Shown here: positions 1 to 8,629 of the stretch, piece after piece
How positions within the stretch are numbered: position 1 is the first letter of the stretch
Layout of the letters: the number at the start of each line of letters is the position of its first letter
The notes under the pieces: model-generated
What the model was told of the DNA's origin: nothing
Seen by the model: the letters and a program-made list of their open reading frames with translations, nothing else
Database searches by the model: none
Made by a program: the position numbers and the translations under genes
NCBI RefSeq assembly: GCF_009856445.1
Contig: NZ_WMFA01000012.1
Span: 27,680 to 91,679 of the forward strand
Direction: 5' to 3'
From: Halobacillus litoralis
GTDB taxonomy: Bacteria > Bacillota > Bacilli > Bacillales > Halobacillaceae
DNA: 64,000 bases

Positions 1-324
1 ATGCTTATTAGTTAACTCATTCGTTTCTAAATGTTCGAGCAGCCAGGATATGCGAAGGGGGTGAATTTCAAAAAAGGTCCACTTTTCATCTGCTTTCACT
101 TTTTGATGTGACATGGCATGAATGTATTCCTGATATTCCTTGTCAGTTAACTCCGGTCCGGAAATCTCTCCTCCAAAAGGATTTTTCCCATCTCTCTCAT
201 AGGCTCTCAGTTCTTCTGCATTCACTGTTCCGGTTACACCCTGCGCTGTGGATGCCCCCTGAGTTTGTACATACAAATAGGCTCCTGTCACCGCACCAAT
301 ACATAGGCAGAATGAAAACCATAC
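1..324 (-). CDS. Small membrane-anchored protein, DUF6241-like, partial, 5' end disturbed
   Basis: The reading frame is open from about 324 down to the window edge, so the C-terminus is missing. It has a short hydrophobic N-terminus (IGAVTGAYLYV), a hydrophilic linker, and a segment AMSHQKVKADEKW that recalls small Bacillus proteins of the DUF6241 type; this is family recall and uncertain. The strongest start signal (AAGGGGG, then ATG at 341) is in a different frame: it encodes MKRLIVWFSFCLCI and then hits a stop. Removing two bases near 300 would join that hydrophobic start to the long frame. The gene is therefore either frameshifted or starts at the weak ATG at 324. Confidence 0.45.
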
Positions 325-439
325 AATTAATCTCTTCATGTACAGCCCCCTTAAAAGTGTTTACCAGTAATTTCTATTATATAGGAAGGGGGAGAGTAGA
401 AAAAGAGAATCGTCGTAAATAAACTTGTATGACCTCTCC

Positions 440-1210
440 TTAGCTATCGACATAATGAGCTAATTTAGCTGCGAATGATCGTGGGATGAGCTTGGAGGCA
501 TAGGCCAAACCCTGGTTCATCATGCCGGGGATAACCACACGTTTTCCTTTCACAAACCCAAGAAATCCAGACTTGGCTACCGATTCTGGGGACATAGTAC
601 TGTTTACAAGTTTCGTATGCTCCGCTTTTGCTGCTTTGAAGAAGTTGGTATCTGTTGCACCCGGACACAAGGTGGTAACCGTTACACTTGTATCTTTCAA
701 CTCTTCTACAAGAGCTTCTGAGAGGGAAAGGACGTAAGCTTTGGAAGCATAGTATACGGCCATTTTAGGACCAGGCTGAAAAGCTGCCGTGCTCGCTACG
801 TTCAAGACTCCTTTAGGAATGGAGCGGAAGCGGGCGGATTTAATCTCAGGTAAAAACAAGTGGGTCAGTTCAGTTAGGGCATTAATATTGACCTGCAACA
901 TTTTTTGTTGGTCTAATAATGGGAGGTCTTCAAATAGTCCATTCAAACCAAAACCAGCGTTATTGACAAGGACGGTGACGTTGAGGCCGAGCTCTTTCAC
1001 CTTACTATACACAACTTCAGCTGCTCCTGGTTCTGATAGATCCTGAGGAATGATGGTGATTGGATGACCATCCAGTTCTTCTTTTAACTGTTGAAGTTTG
1101 TCTTCAGATCGTGCGACGACAATCAAGTTATACCCTGATTTAGCAAACAGACGGGCGAATTCGTATCCAATACCACCCGAGGCTCCAGTGATCAATGCAG
1201 TTGGCTTCAT
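440..1210 (-). CDS. Short-chain dehydrogenase/reductase (SDR)
   Basis: 256-residue classical SDR oxidoreductase, probably cytoplasmic and NAD(P)-dependent. The N-terminal nucleotide loop TGASGGIGYEFA starts at about residue 8. NNAG is near residue 87, the catalytic Ser is in NVASTAAF, and YYASK supplies the Tyr and Lys. A PGATDTNF motif follows the active site, as in the YqjQ/DltE-like group. AAAGGAG lies just upstream of the ATG at 1210. The substrate cannot be told. It is transcribed alone, downstream of and in the same direction as the sigY operon, from which a strong hairpin separates it. Confidence 0.9.
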   Translation of the reverse strand: MKPTALITGASGGIGYEFARLFAKSGYNLIVVARSEDKLQQLKEELDGHPITIIPQDLSEPGAAEVVYSKVKELGLNVTVLVNNAGFGLNGLFEDLPLLDQQKMLQVNINALTELTHLFLPEIKSARFRSIPKGVLNVASTAAFQPGPKMAVYYASKAYVLSLSEALVEELKDTSVTVTTLCPGATDTNFFKAAKAEHTKLVNSTMSPESVAKSGFLGFVKGKRVVIPGMMNQGLAYASKLIPRSFAAKLAHYVDS

Positions 1211-1308
1211 GAAAATCTCTCCTTTAACAACTTCTTATGCAATAGATGCTAATAGTCTATACCCTATTACCGCGAAGAACAAATCACACACCCGTTTCCC
1301 ATACGTAA

Positions 1309-1347
1309 CCAGACCAGGTCATCCAATATTTGGATGACCTGGTCTGG
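1309..1347. terminator. Perfect 18-bp-arm hairpin after the sigY operon
   Basis: Two perfectly complementary 18-base arms (1309-1326 and 1330-1347) are separated by 3 bases. It sits between the end of the yxlG-like gene and the start of the SDR gene. There is no clear T-run on the minus strand, so it may be a terminator or a structural/processing hairpin. Confidence 0.6.
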
Positions 1348-1368
1348 TAGGTTTAAGGTGGGTTTTGG

Positions 1369-2148
1369 CTATACAATCTCTCTTCGCTTCAGTGTCTGGA
1401 TGGCTCCAAATAGAAGAGAAATGATTAACAGTATGGTGATCAGGGCAGCCATCCAAAGGTCTTGACCGACTTCTCCGCTTCTTAGTAAGGCAGGGAGGTG
1501 GGAAGTGATAGTTGTTGGGCTCCATTCCAATAGGTGGGAAAAAATACTTGTTATTAAATTTAATACAAGGATGATGCTGATCGTTAAGAATAAAACAACG
1601 CCGGGAATTTTCGTCCATGTGTTCATGAAGAGACTAATACTGATGACGAGAATGATATACAAACTATAAAAAGCAGCTGTAATCAATGCATACATGAAGG
1701 ATACGTCACCAAAAAGAAGTTGAACATAATACCAACTTGCTATTAAGCCGACAAAAATAGAGAGAAGGACGAGCGTGACATGAGCTGCCCATTTGGCTGT
1801 CACATAGGCAGTATAGGAGACCGGCTTTACAAGAATCAGTTCCGCCACTCCTGATTTTCGTTCTCCAGCAATCGTTCCCATTGTAATCAAAGTAATGACC
1901 AGCACTCCGAGTGTATTTATTTGGGAGATACTCATCATAAATACGTTCGCTGCCGGTGGTGTTGGAATATCAAAGACCGCTCCTTCTGGAAGCCCCCCTG
2001 TGGATTCGAGTATTTGAGGAAGATAATAGGTTGTCAAAGGATCCATAATGCAAAATAGAATGAAGACAAGAGGAACCCAAACCCATTTGTAATTTCTCGC
2101 GGATTCCAGGCATTCCTTTTTATAAATGGTCATCCATTGCATGTTCAT
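1369..2148 (-). CDS. yxlG: ABC-2 type permease, YxlG-like
   Basis: 259-residue membrane protein with about six hydrophobic segments, the permease of an ABC exporter. The core feature is the motif TIAGERKSGVAELILVKPVS in the cytoplasmic loop after the second helix, typical of ABC-2 permeases. It is the last gene of an operon with the order sigY-yxlC-yxlD-yxlE-yxlF-yxlG and overlaps the ATPase gene by 29 bp. GGAGGTG stands just before the start; ATG at 2142 is an alternative. It should pair with the YxlF-like ATPase. The exported substrate is unknown; in B. subtilis the operon is tied to SigY control. Confidence 0.85.
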   Translation of the reverse strand: MNMQWMTIYKKECLESARNYKWVWVPLVFILFCIMDPLTTYYLPQILESTGGLPEGAVFDIPTPPAANVFMMSISQINTLGVLVITLITMGTIAGERKSGVAELILVKPVSYTAYVTAKWAAHVTLVLLSIFVGLIASWYYVQLLFGDVSFMYALITAAFYSLYIILVISISLFMNTWTKIPGVVLFLTISIILVLNLITSIFSHLLEWSPTTITSHLPALLRSGEVGQDLWMAALITILLIISLLFGAIQTLKRREIV

Positions 2149-3040
2149 TCACCACCTCCATGAATAGATCCTCAAGCGTTGTCTGTCCTACTTCAAAGAA
2201 AAGAAGCGGCCATTGTTCCTTGGTTACAAGCTCTAAGAGAACGTCACGAGCCTCTGTTACATTTTGTACATACACATGGATCTTTTGTTTTTGGACATCT
2301 GTATGCGTAACAAAAGGGAGCGTCTCCAGTTTCTCTTTGAATGGCTGTACGTTTCCTTCCAAACGAAGAGTAACCTTATCTACCTGGTGTCGTTCCTTGA
2401 CGTCTTGAAGAGAGCCTGATTCTACGATCTCTCCTTTATGCATAAGAAGAATTTCGTCACTTGCTTCCTCTGCATCACTCAGGATATGTGTGGAGTAAAG
2501 GAGGGTCGCTTCCTGCTTTAATTCTTCCATCAAATTTAATACATCACGACGGCCGATGGGGTCTAAAGCGGACACCGGTTCATCAAGCAAAAGAACGCTT
2601 GGCTTGTGGATCATCGCCTGGGCAATTCCCAGTCTTTGCTTCATTCCCCCTGAGTAACTGGATATTTTTCGGTTTTTCGCATCCGCAATCCCGACACGCT
2701 CGACCAATTCTTCCGCTAGTTTTATAGATTCCAGCTTAGAGATTCGGGAAAGACGGGCGACGTATTGAAGAAACTCTTTGCCGGTCATCCAATTGTGAAA
2801 CTGTGGATGTTGGGGGAGGTAGCCGATATATTTGCGTATATCATCTCCTCCGCCGCTTGAAAGCTCCACTTGGCCCGAGGAGGGGTGCATAAGTCCTGCG
2901 ATCATTTTTAAAGTTGTCGTTTTCCCTGCGCCATTAGGTCCAAGCAAAGCGACACATTTTCCTTGTGATAAATCGAAGGTGATATTTTTCACCGCATTTT
3001 CTTTACCGAATGTTTTCGTTAGATTTTTCAGGTGAATCAC
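2120..3040 (-). CDS. yxlF: ABC transporter ATPase, YxlF-like
   Basis: 306-residue ABC ATP-binding subunit. Walker A is GPNGAGKTT near residue 34, the signature is SSYSGGMKQR, and Walker B plus catalytic Glu is VLLLDEP followed by a switch His in YSTHIL. A C-terminal domain of about 90 residues, typical of the drug/lantibiotic exporter class, follows. The start codon overlaps the stop of the preceding small gene (ATGA), showing translational coupling. It energises the neighbouring ABC-2 permease. In B. subtilis YxlD/YxlE/YxlF modulate SigY activity, so a regulatory as well as a transport role is possible. Confidence 0.88.
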   Translation of the reverse strand: MIHLKNLTKTFGKENAVKNITFDLSQGKCVALLGPNGAGKTTTLKMIAGLMHPSSGQVELSSGGGDDIRKYIGYLPQHPQFHNWMTGKEFLQYVARLSRISKLESIKLAEELVERVGIADAKNRKISSYSGGMKQRLGIAQAMIHKPSVLLLDEPVSALDPIGRRDVLNLMEELKQEATLLYSTHILSDAEEASDEILLMHKGEIVESGSLQDVKERHQVDKVTLRLEGNVQPFKEKLETLPFVTHTDVQKQKIHVYVQNVTEARDVLLELVTKEQWPLLFFEVGQTTLEDLFMEVVNEHAMDDHL

Positions 3041-3258
3041 GACTCATGACTCCTTCCAAAAATAAAATAAACGATGGGACCGATCGTGTTGAAAAATATG
3101 ATAATAAGCGCCCATATCCATTTCGGTCCTTTTGTAGTTTCTGCACGGATTAAGCTTACAAGAGCCGTAATCATTAAAACGAGCTGGATGATGAGCAGGG
3201 GAGCGATGATCGCTAAATTTTCATTCATAAAATCAATGACGTTCTGTGTGAGTAACAT
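3037..3258 (-). CDS. yxlE: Small membrane protein, YxlE-like (PLDc_N type)
   Basis: 73 residues with two hydrophobic helices separated by a short charged loop, ending NTIGPIVYFIFGR. This is the compact fold seen in PLDc_N-type small membrane proteins and in B. subtilis YxlE. AAGGAGGTG lies 5 bases before the ATG. The position between the YxlD-like gene and the ATPase gene matches the sigY operon exactly. YxlE acts as a negative regulator of SigY in B. subtilis; here the role is inferred from synteny. Confidence 0.8.
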   Translation of the reverse strand: MLLTQNVIDFMNENLAIIAPLLIIQLVLMITALVSLIRAETTKGPKWIWALIIIFFNTIGPIVYFIFGRSHES

Positions 3259-3301
3259 GACAGCACCTCCTTATCGATTGTTTTTCTTACTTCTAGAAAA
3301 T

Positions 3302-3526
3302 TTATGATTTCGTTACCGTTTCTTTCCTCGTCCACACTGTTTTCCATAAGATGAAAAAGATGATGCTTGGCACAGGGAATTGAATCAGTCCTATGACTCC
3401 CCACAACCAGGGTGCTTTTCCAATTTTTCTTGCTTTTAAAAATAGTATGGAACTTTGTGTGACTAAAAGGAGAACGACGAGAAGCCATCCCCATAGAGGC
3501 ATTTCTTCAGGTCCATAATGTTTCAT
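3302..3526 (-). CDS. yxlD: Small membrane protein, YxlD-like
   Basis: 74-residue protein with two transmembrane helices (about 10-30 and 40-62) and a basic C-terminal tail. Its start overlaps the stop of the upstream yxlC-like gene (ATGA), so the two are translationally coupled. Size, topology and place in the operon match B. subtilis YxlD, which works with YxlC to restrain SigY at the membrane. The sequence itself shows no catalytic motif. Confidence 0.8.
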   Translation of the reverse strand: MKHYGPEEMPLWGWLLVVLLLVTQSSILFLKARKIGKAPWLWGVIGLIQFPVPSIIFFILWKTVWTRKETVTKS

Positions 3527-3843
3527 TGCTGCATCTCCACCATTTCATAGCGCTCTTTATAAAAGTAGCGGATCAAGATGATAATGGAAGTGATTTGTGC
3601 GAAAACAAATAAAAAAGGAACATAGAATAAGCTGAAAATAAGGAAAGAAATAAAAATGAAAGCGATCCCCCACAAACAAGTCAATTCAAACCATAGTTGC
3701 CGGTACCAAAGGGCGGTCTGTTCTTCGATTAGATTCTCGAAGTAAGAGAGGGAGGGTTCTGTGAGTTCCATCTGTTCATCCGTGTGACGTGCTGCTTCCT
3801 GAAGCTTTCCTTCCAAATTTTGCGGCTTCTTTTCATTTGTCAT
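3523..3843 (-). CDS. yxlC: YxlC-like membrane anti-sigma factor
   Basis: 106 residues: a soluble N-terminal half of about 55 residues and two C-terminal membrane helices (about 53-73 and 75-92). It lies directly behind the sigY gene and overlaps its end by 11 bp. In B. subtilis the YxlC protein binds SigY and holds it inactive at the membrane. The assignment rests on synteny plus topology. Confidence 0.8.
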   Translation of the reverse strand: MTNEKKPQNLEGKLQEAARHTDEQMELTEPSLSYFENLIEEQTALWYRQLWFELTCLWGIAFIFISFLIFSLFYVPFLFVFAQITSIIILIRYFYKERYEMVEMQQ

Positions 3844-4357
3844 CTGTTCTCAGCTCCTTTCGTAAATTCTCCAGTCCATAATGGACCCTTGACTTCACTG
3901 TCCCTACTTTCACCCTGGTCATTTTTGCAATATCTGTATACTCATAACCGTAATAATGCTTCAAGACGAGAGGGATCCGATGTTCGTCTTCAAGCTTCCA
4001 TAAAGCCTCCTGGACCTCATGCCAATCACTTTCCAAAGAAACGGGGGAGCGGGGATATTCCTCCCGCAGTTTCTCATCCAGCTCATATTTTCTTTTTTGC
4101 TTTCGTTTGTAGTCCAAGTATGTGTGTGTAGCAATTTGGATCAACCATGTAGAAAACTTGGATCGATGGTTATACTGATTGATCTTCTGGATGGTCTTGA
4201 TTAGTGTGTCTTGTGTTACATCATAAGCCAACTGTTCATCACCGCTCATTTTCCATACGTATTTAACGATGAAGCTATAGTGTTTTTTCAGAAGTTCAGC
4301 AAGTGCCTTTTCATCTCCACCTTGTGCTCTTCTGATGAGATCCGAATCCATAAACAT
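3833..4357 (-). CDS. sigY: ECF RNA polymerase sigma factor, SigY-like
   Basis: 174-residue sigma-70 family factor with only regions 2 and 4. Region 2 carries DVTQDTLIKTIQKI (about residues 65-78) and FSTWLIQIATHTYLD; region 4 carries the helix-turn-helix EYTDIAKMTRVKVGTVKSRV near residues 139-158. It heads the yxl operon, and its own promoter has perfect SigY-type elements, so positive autoregulation is expected. Five membrane or ABC genes behind it form the regulatory and export partners. Confidence 0.92.
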   Translation of the reverse strand: MFMDSDLIRRAQGGDEKALAELLKKHYSFIVKYVWKMSGDEQLAYDVTQDTLIKTIQKINQYNHRSKFSTWLIQIATHTYLDYKRKQKRKYELDEKLREEYPRSPVSLESDWHEVQEALWKLEDEHRIPLVLKHYYGYEYTDIAKMTRVKVGTVKSRVHYGLENLRKELRTDDK

Positions 4358-4382
4358 CCCTCATTTCGTTCCCTGACTATAA

Positions 4383-4408
4383 GACGTAAACTTTCTTCCA
4401 TTCGTTCA
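4383..4408 (-). promoter_or_regulatory. SigY-type autoregulatory promoter
   Basis: On the minus strand TGAACG (4408-4403) is followed after exactly 16 bases by CGTC (4386-4383), the reported SigY promoter consensus. It lies 26 bases upstream of the sigY start codon. Confidence 0.85.
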
Positions 4409-4513
4409 AATATATATATAAAATTTCTACATTCTTATTTTTCATCATAATTGTATATAAAGGTCTCTGAAAATCACCTGAACAAATTTATTAAACAATA
4501 TGGCAGGATTGTG

Positions 4514-5024
4514 GAAGACTCAGTTTCGAGACTTTCCAGAGTTCGTTGCCCGGGTTGAGCGTTAGGGGTGGCTGGGAAGCAACTCGCTTTCCTGCGGGGA
4601 TGACGGCAAGCCTCCTCGTGCTTCGCACTGTGGGGTCTTGCCAGCCAATCCATTCCCGCGGGAGTCTCGCAGCTTCCCAACCACCCCATTCGATGTATGA
4701 GTGTAACGAACCCCTTTACCAAGTTTGTTGGTCTTCTACTATCCAGCTGTTAGGGGGGGAAGCGCTTTGGATTAGGCTTTTCTGTGTTCGGAGAGGTGTT
4801 CTTTCATCCATTTCTAATAATCATACGAGCTGTCCTTATCGTAGTGGTTTCGAGAACCTTTTATGATAAAGGGGCGGAGGGGAATGGCGAGACTCCTGTG
4901 GAAAAAAAGTGCAGGGTGAGACCCCACAGGACGCAGTCCGAGGAGGCTCACCGCGCTCCCGCGGAAAGCGAGCTATTCCCCGCAGCACCCATCCACCTAA
5001 CAAAAGTCTCGAAACTGAGTCTTC
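4514..5024. repeat. Composite palindromic interspersed repeat, locus 1 (B unit + inverted A unit)
   Basis: Both outer ends are copies of GAAGACTCAGTTTCGAGACT in inverted orientation. From 4514 to about 4740 lies a B-type unit; from about 4844 to 5024 lies an A-type unit on the opposite strand, with cores such as GCTCGCTTTCC. The spacer resembles, in inverted form, the spacer of locus 4. No convincing gene is inside: short open frames have no ribosome-binding site. It fills the gap between sigY and the trp leader. Confidence 0.85.
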
Positions 5025-5171
5025 AAGAAAAGGGAGCTTATATGGAAGAGGCAGGTGAAGGTCTAAGAAAATTTTGGGACAGACTGGTTGACTTTATTAT
5101 CTGAATTTTATAGACTATTGGAAAGATATTTTAAAAAAGTGGCTTTATTACAAAGTCGAAATAAGCAAGTT

Positions 5172-5225
5172 GAGCAGAGAATGAGTTGAGTTGAGGTATA
5201 GGATGAGCTGAGCTGAGTGAGCGAG
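5172..5225 (+). promoter_or_regulatory. TRAP-binding site in the trp leader (11 (G/U)AG triplets)
   Basis: Eleven GAG/TAG triplets start at 5172, 5177, 5183, 5188, 5193, 5199, 5205, 5210, 5215, 5219 and 5223. Spacers are 2-3 bases, but 1 base between the last ones. This is the number and spacing bound by the 11-subunit TRAP protein (MtrB) in Bacillus. It is followed 3' by a CTCCAT/ATGGAG hairpin (5316-5332) that can cover the trpE Shine-Dalgarno sequence, so control of translation, of termination, or of both is possible. Confidence 0.85.
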
Positions 5226-5344
5226 GGATCTTCGGACGTAAGGAGCCGATGGATTGCCTGGCCGATTTTCACCCCCTTTCTATCTACTCGTTTTCATCCC
5301 TCAACGTCTCATTCTCCATGATTCTAATGGAGAGGTGAGCCTTT

Positions 5345-6853
5345 ATGACCACTTTTAATACATTTCAAAGCGATGCCGAAGAGCATCATACCATTCCAAT
5401 AACACAATCGTTTTATACGGATACGTTAACACCGATTCACATGTTTCATGCATTGAATCACGAAGCCGTGTACATGCTGGAGAGTCAGGATCCTGAATCC
5501 CCATGGTCAAATTATTCTTTTCTAGGTCTTGACCCGATGGTTCAAATCAAAGAGGAGAAGCACCGGTTTCAAATCAAAGACTTTGACCAAGACGATCTCA
5601 CGTATTCTGAAGACTTCAAGTCGGCTTATGAGAAAGTATTGGCAAAGCTTAATGTGAAGCAGCCGCCGATTGACCTTCCTTTTAAAGGAGGAGGGGTCGG
5701 ATATATCAGCTATGATGCCATCTCAGATTATGAGCCTGTAAAAAGGGCTGAGACGGATGAATTGAATCTTGCTAATTATCAGCTCCTTTTCTGTAAGACT
5801 TTAATTGCTTATCATCATAAAACAAAAGAAACGACGATTCTATCCTTCGCTAGAAAAGAACCAGGACGCCCATTAGAAGATATTTATTCTGAAACGAAAA
5901 AGCGAATCACATCCATTATAAGCCAGCTGCAGAAGGTCGGCACACTTCCGGATTTAATGCTGAGTGAAAATGAAACGGATGATGAATCCTTTATGTTAGA
6001 AAGCAATTATGAACCGGAAAAGTTCAAATCTGATGTGGGAAAAATCAAAGAGTATATCCGTGCCGGAGATATTTTTCAGGCTGTTTTATCTCAACGTTTT
6101 CATACAGTAACGAATCGAAGCGGATTTGAACTTTATCGAGTGTTGCGGAGGGTGAACCCTTCTCCATACATGTTTTACTTAAAAATGGATGAAGTGGAAG
6201 TGATCGGAAGTTCACCTGAACGACTTCTTGAAGTCCGTGATCGTAACCTTGAAATCCATCCCATAGCTGGAACAAGGAAAAGAGGCAGAACCGAAGAAGA
6301 GGATGACGCTCTGGCTGAAGAGCTTTTGCAAGATGAGAAAGAGTTAGCGGAACATCGCATGCTGGTGGATTTAGCCCGTAACGACATCGGTCGCGTAGCT
6401 GAATATGGAACGGTACAGGTTAGTGAATATATGACGATTGGCCGCTTCTCAAAAGTGATGCATATCATCAGTAAAGTAACCGGTCGATTGAAGGAGAGCG
6501 TTTCTCCCATTGACGCCTTGATTTCCTCATTCCCGGCTGGAACATTATCAGGTGCACCAAAAGTCCGGGCTATGCAGATCTTACGAGAGCTTGAGCCTAC
6601 TCCCAGAAACCTCTACGGTGGGGGCATTTTATATTTAGGTTTTGATGGAAACATCGACTCCTGCATTACCATCCGAACGATGACTAGAACAGGAAAAGAT
6701 TTATATATTCAGGCGGGGGCCGGCATCGTTGCTGACTCTGACCCTGAAGCAGAGTATCAGGAAACATTGAGCAAAGCGAGTGCATTGAAGAAGACCATTC
6801 AACTAGCAGAGAAGATATTTGAGAAGAGCGGAGAAGGAGTGGAGACGAGATGA
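5345..6853 (+). CDS. trpE: Anthranilate synthase component I
   Basis: 502 residues, the chorismate-using subunit that, with the TrpG glutaminase, makes anthranilate, the first step of tryptophan synthesis. It has an N-terminal TrpE domain (about 20-165) and a chorismate-binding domain with GDIFQAVLSQRF, PIAGTRKRG and AGAGIVADSDPE. GGAGAGGTGAG lies just before the ATG. It is the first gene of the trp operon and its stop overlaps the trpD start (ATGA). Its expression should respond to tryptophan through the TRAP-type leader. Confidence 0.97.
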   Translation: MTTFNTFQSDAEEHHTIPITQSFYTDTLTPIHMFHALNHEAVYMLESQDPESPWSNYSFLGLDPMVQIKEEKHRFQIKDFDQDDLTYSEDFKSAYEKVLAKLNVKQPPIDLPFKGGGVGYISYDAISDYEPVKRAETDELNLANYQLLFCKTLIAYHHKTKETTILSFARKEPGRPLEDIYSETKKRITSIISQLQKVGTLPDLMLSENETDDESFMLESNYEPEKFKSDVGKIKEYIRAGDIFQAVLSQRFHTVTNRSGFELYRVLRRVNPSPYMFYLKMDEVEVIGSSPERLLEVRDRNLEIHPIAGTRKRGRTEEEDDALAEELLQDEKELAEHRMLVDLARNDIGRVAEYGTVQVSEYMTIGRFSKVMHIISKVTGRLKESVSPIDALISSFPAGTLSGAPKVRAMQILRELEPTPRNLYGGGILYLGFDGNIDSCITIRTMTRTGKDLYIQAGAGIVADSDPEAEYQETLSKASALKKTIQLAEKIFEKSGEGVETR

Positions 6854-7872
6854 AAGATACATTAAGTAAAGTTGTCGCAGGAGAGGAAATGACCGAACAG
6901 GAAGCCTTTGATACGATGGATCGGATTATGAACGGAGAAGCGACGACCGGCCAACTGATGAGCATGCTCAGCGTCATGCGTTACCGCGGAGAAACAGTTG
7001 AAGAAATGACCGGTTTCGTTCGGGCGATGCGTGAAAATATGACCAGGATGGATACAAATGATGAGTCAATTGTTGATACATGTGGTACTGGCGGAGATGG
7101 CGCATCTACATTTAATATTTCCACAGCTGTTTCCATAGTTCTTGCGAGCATGGGAGTGAAGGTCGCTAAGCATGGAAATCGGAAAGTTTCTTCAAAAAGC
7201 GGGAGTGCCGATGTCCTGGAAAAGCTGGGCGTGCCCATTGACACTACACCAGAACAAGGGGTACAGGCGCTTTCTCAGAAAGGAATGACGTTCATGTACG
7301 CCCCGCTTTACCATAAAGCAATGAAACATGCAGGACCTGCACGGAAGGAGCTTGGCTTTCGTACCATTTTCAACTTACTTGGGCCAATGTCCAACCCTGC
7401 AAATGCTAAAAGACAGCTGATCGGCATTTATGATACCAATTATGCAGAAAAAATGGCGGAGACTCTTAAGAATCTAGGCTCCACACACGTACTCTTAGCA
7501 ACAGGAAGAGATGGTCTGGATGAAATCACAATCACAGGAAAAAGCGATCTCGTTGAATTGAAGAATGGTGAGATCACTCGTTTCACGGTTTCACCTGAAG
7601 ATTTCGGTCTTCCTTTAGGGAATCTCACAGATATTCGTATTTCTAAAACAGAAGAAAGTGCACAAATGATTAAGGATGTCCTGTATGGGCGTTCAAATGA
7701 AAGTGCGTCTTCCATTGTCACATTAAATGCAGCGGCGGGACTCTATGTCGCAGGAAATGCAGAAGACCTTCAAGATGGTGTGCTGCAAGTCCAAAAGGCA
7801 ATCAGGGAAGGCCTCACAAGCAAGTATTATGAATCGATTGTTAATGAAAAGGAGAAACGTCAATATGCTTGA
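6850..7872 (+). CDS. trpD: Anthranilate phosphoribosyltransferase
   Basis: 340-residue enzyme joining anthranilate to PRPP, the second step of the pathway. The PRPP-binding loop DTCGTGGDGASTFNIS lies near residue 76, KHGNRKVSSKSGSADVLE follows, and the C-terminal half shows the usual DGLDE motif. Length is normal for the family. The start overlaps the trpE stop by 4 bp and the end overlaps trpC by 8 bp, showing tight coupling within the operon. Confidence 0.97.
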   Translation: MKDTLSKVVAGEEMTEQEAFDTMDRIMNGEATTGQLMSMLSVMRYRGETVEEMTGFVRAMRENMTRMDTNDESIVDTCGTGGDGASTFNISTAVSIVLASMGVKVAKHGNRKVSSKSGSADVLEKLGVPIDTTPEQGVQALSQKGMTFMYAPLYHKAMKHAGPARKELGFRTIFNLLGPMSNPANAKRQLIGIYDTNYAEKMAETLKNLGSTHVLLATGRDGLDEITITGKSDLVELKNGEITRFTVSPEDFGLPLGNLTDIRISKTEESAQMIKDVLYGRSNESASSIVTLNAAAGLYVAGNAEDLQDGVLQVQKAIREGLTSKYYESIVNEKEKRQYA

Positions 7873-8629
7873 AACCATCTTAGCTGTAAAACAACAAGAA
7901 ATTGAAAAATTGTATTTGCCGGAAGAGCAGTCATTTGCTCATCATTCTCTCTATAAATCTCTGAAAACCACTTCATTTGCAGCAGGCCTGATTGCAGAGG
8001 TGAAAAAAGCATCTCCATCCAAGGGCATTATACGTGAGGACTTCAACCCTGTCCGAATCGCTCATGACTATGCTGAAGCAGGGGTGCAAGCCATTTCTGT
8101 TCTTACGGATCAACATTTTTTCCAAGGGCACCGTGACTACTTGACGAACATCAAGAAAGTAGTGAATGTACCTGTATTACGGAAGGACTTTATTATAGAC
8201 TCCTTGCAAGTAGCGGAGAGTGCCTATATCGGTGCTGACGCTATTCTGCTGATCGGGGAAGCGCTGGAAGCGGAGAAGCTGCATGAACTTTACCTTCAAG
8301 CCTATGAGCTTGGATTAGAAGTCCTTGTCGAAGTCCACAGTGAAGAAACATTAACTAAAGTGCTGAATGAGTTCACACCAAAAATTCTAGGTATTAACAA
8401 TCGAAACCTTCATACGTTTGAAACGAAACTCTCTCAAACCGAACGCATGGCGAAACTTGCACCGGAGGAGTGTTTGCTGGTTTCAGAAAGTGGGATTTCT
8501 TCCCATGATGATCTGCAGAAAGTAGCTGGTTATGGAGCTGAGGGTGTACTGGTGGGAGAATCTCTCATGCGCCAGAAGGATATCAAAGAAGCGGTCCGTC
8601 AGTTGTTGGAAGGAGTGAATGTTCGATGA
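7865..8629 (+). CDS. trpC: Indole-3-glycerol phosphate synthase
   Basis: 254-residue TIM-barrel enzyme that closes the indole ring. Start chosen at the ATG at 7865, preceded by AAGGAGAAACG; a longer in-frame extension from 7727 lies wholly inside trpD and gives no family-like sequence. Key motifs are AEVKKASPSKG, SVLTDQHFFQG, LRKDFIID, LGINNRNL and SESGISS, which hold the catalytic Lys and Glu residues of the family. It overlaps trpD by 8 bp and trpF by 4 bp. Confidence 0.97.
   Translation: MLETILAVKQQEIEKLYLPEEQSFAHHSLYKSLKTTSFAAGLIAEVKKASPSKGIIREDFNPVRIAHDYAEAGVQAISVLTDQHFFQGHRDYLTNIKKVVNVPVLRKDFIIDSLQVAESAYIGADAILLIGEALEAEKLHELYLQAYELGLEVLVEVHSEETLTKVLNEFTPKILGINNRNLHTFETKLSQTERMAKLAPEECLLVSESGISSHDDLQKVAGYGAEGVLVGESLMRQKDIKEAVRQLLEGVNVR

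Noticed and set aside
108..422. 104-codon open frame on the plus strand at the window start
   Set aside because: It is antisense to the partial DUF6241-like frame, lacks a ribosome-binding site and has no protein-like composition.
4546..5104. Open frames of about 106 codons inside repeat locus 1
   Set aside because: They lie wholly in the repeat element, have no start signals, and equivalent frames are not kept in the other copies.
7727..7864. N-terminal extension of trpC
   Set aside because: It lies inside trpD in another frame; AAGGAG and the family start point to the ATG at 7865.
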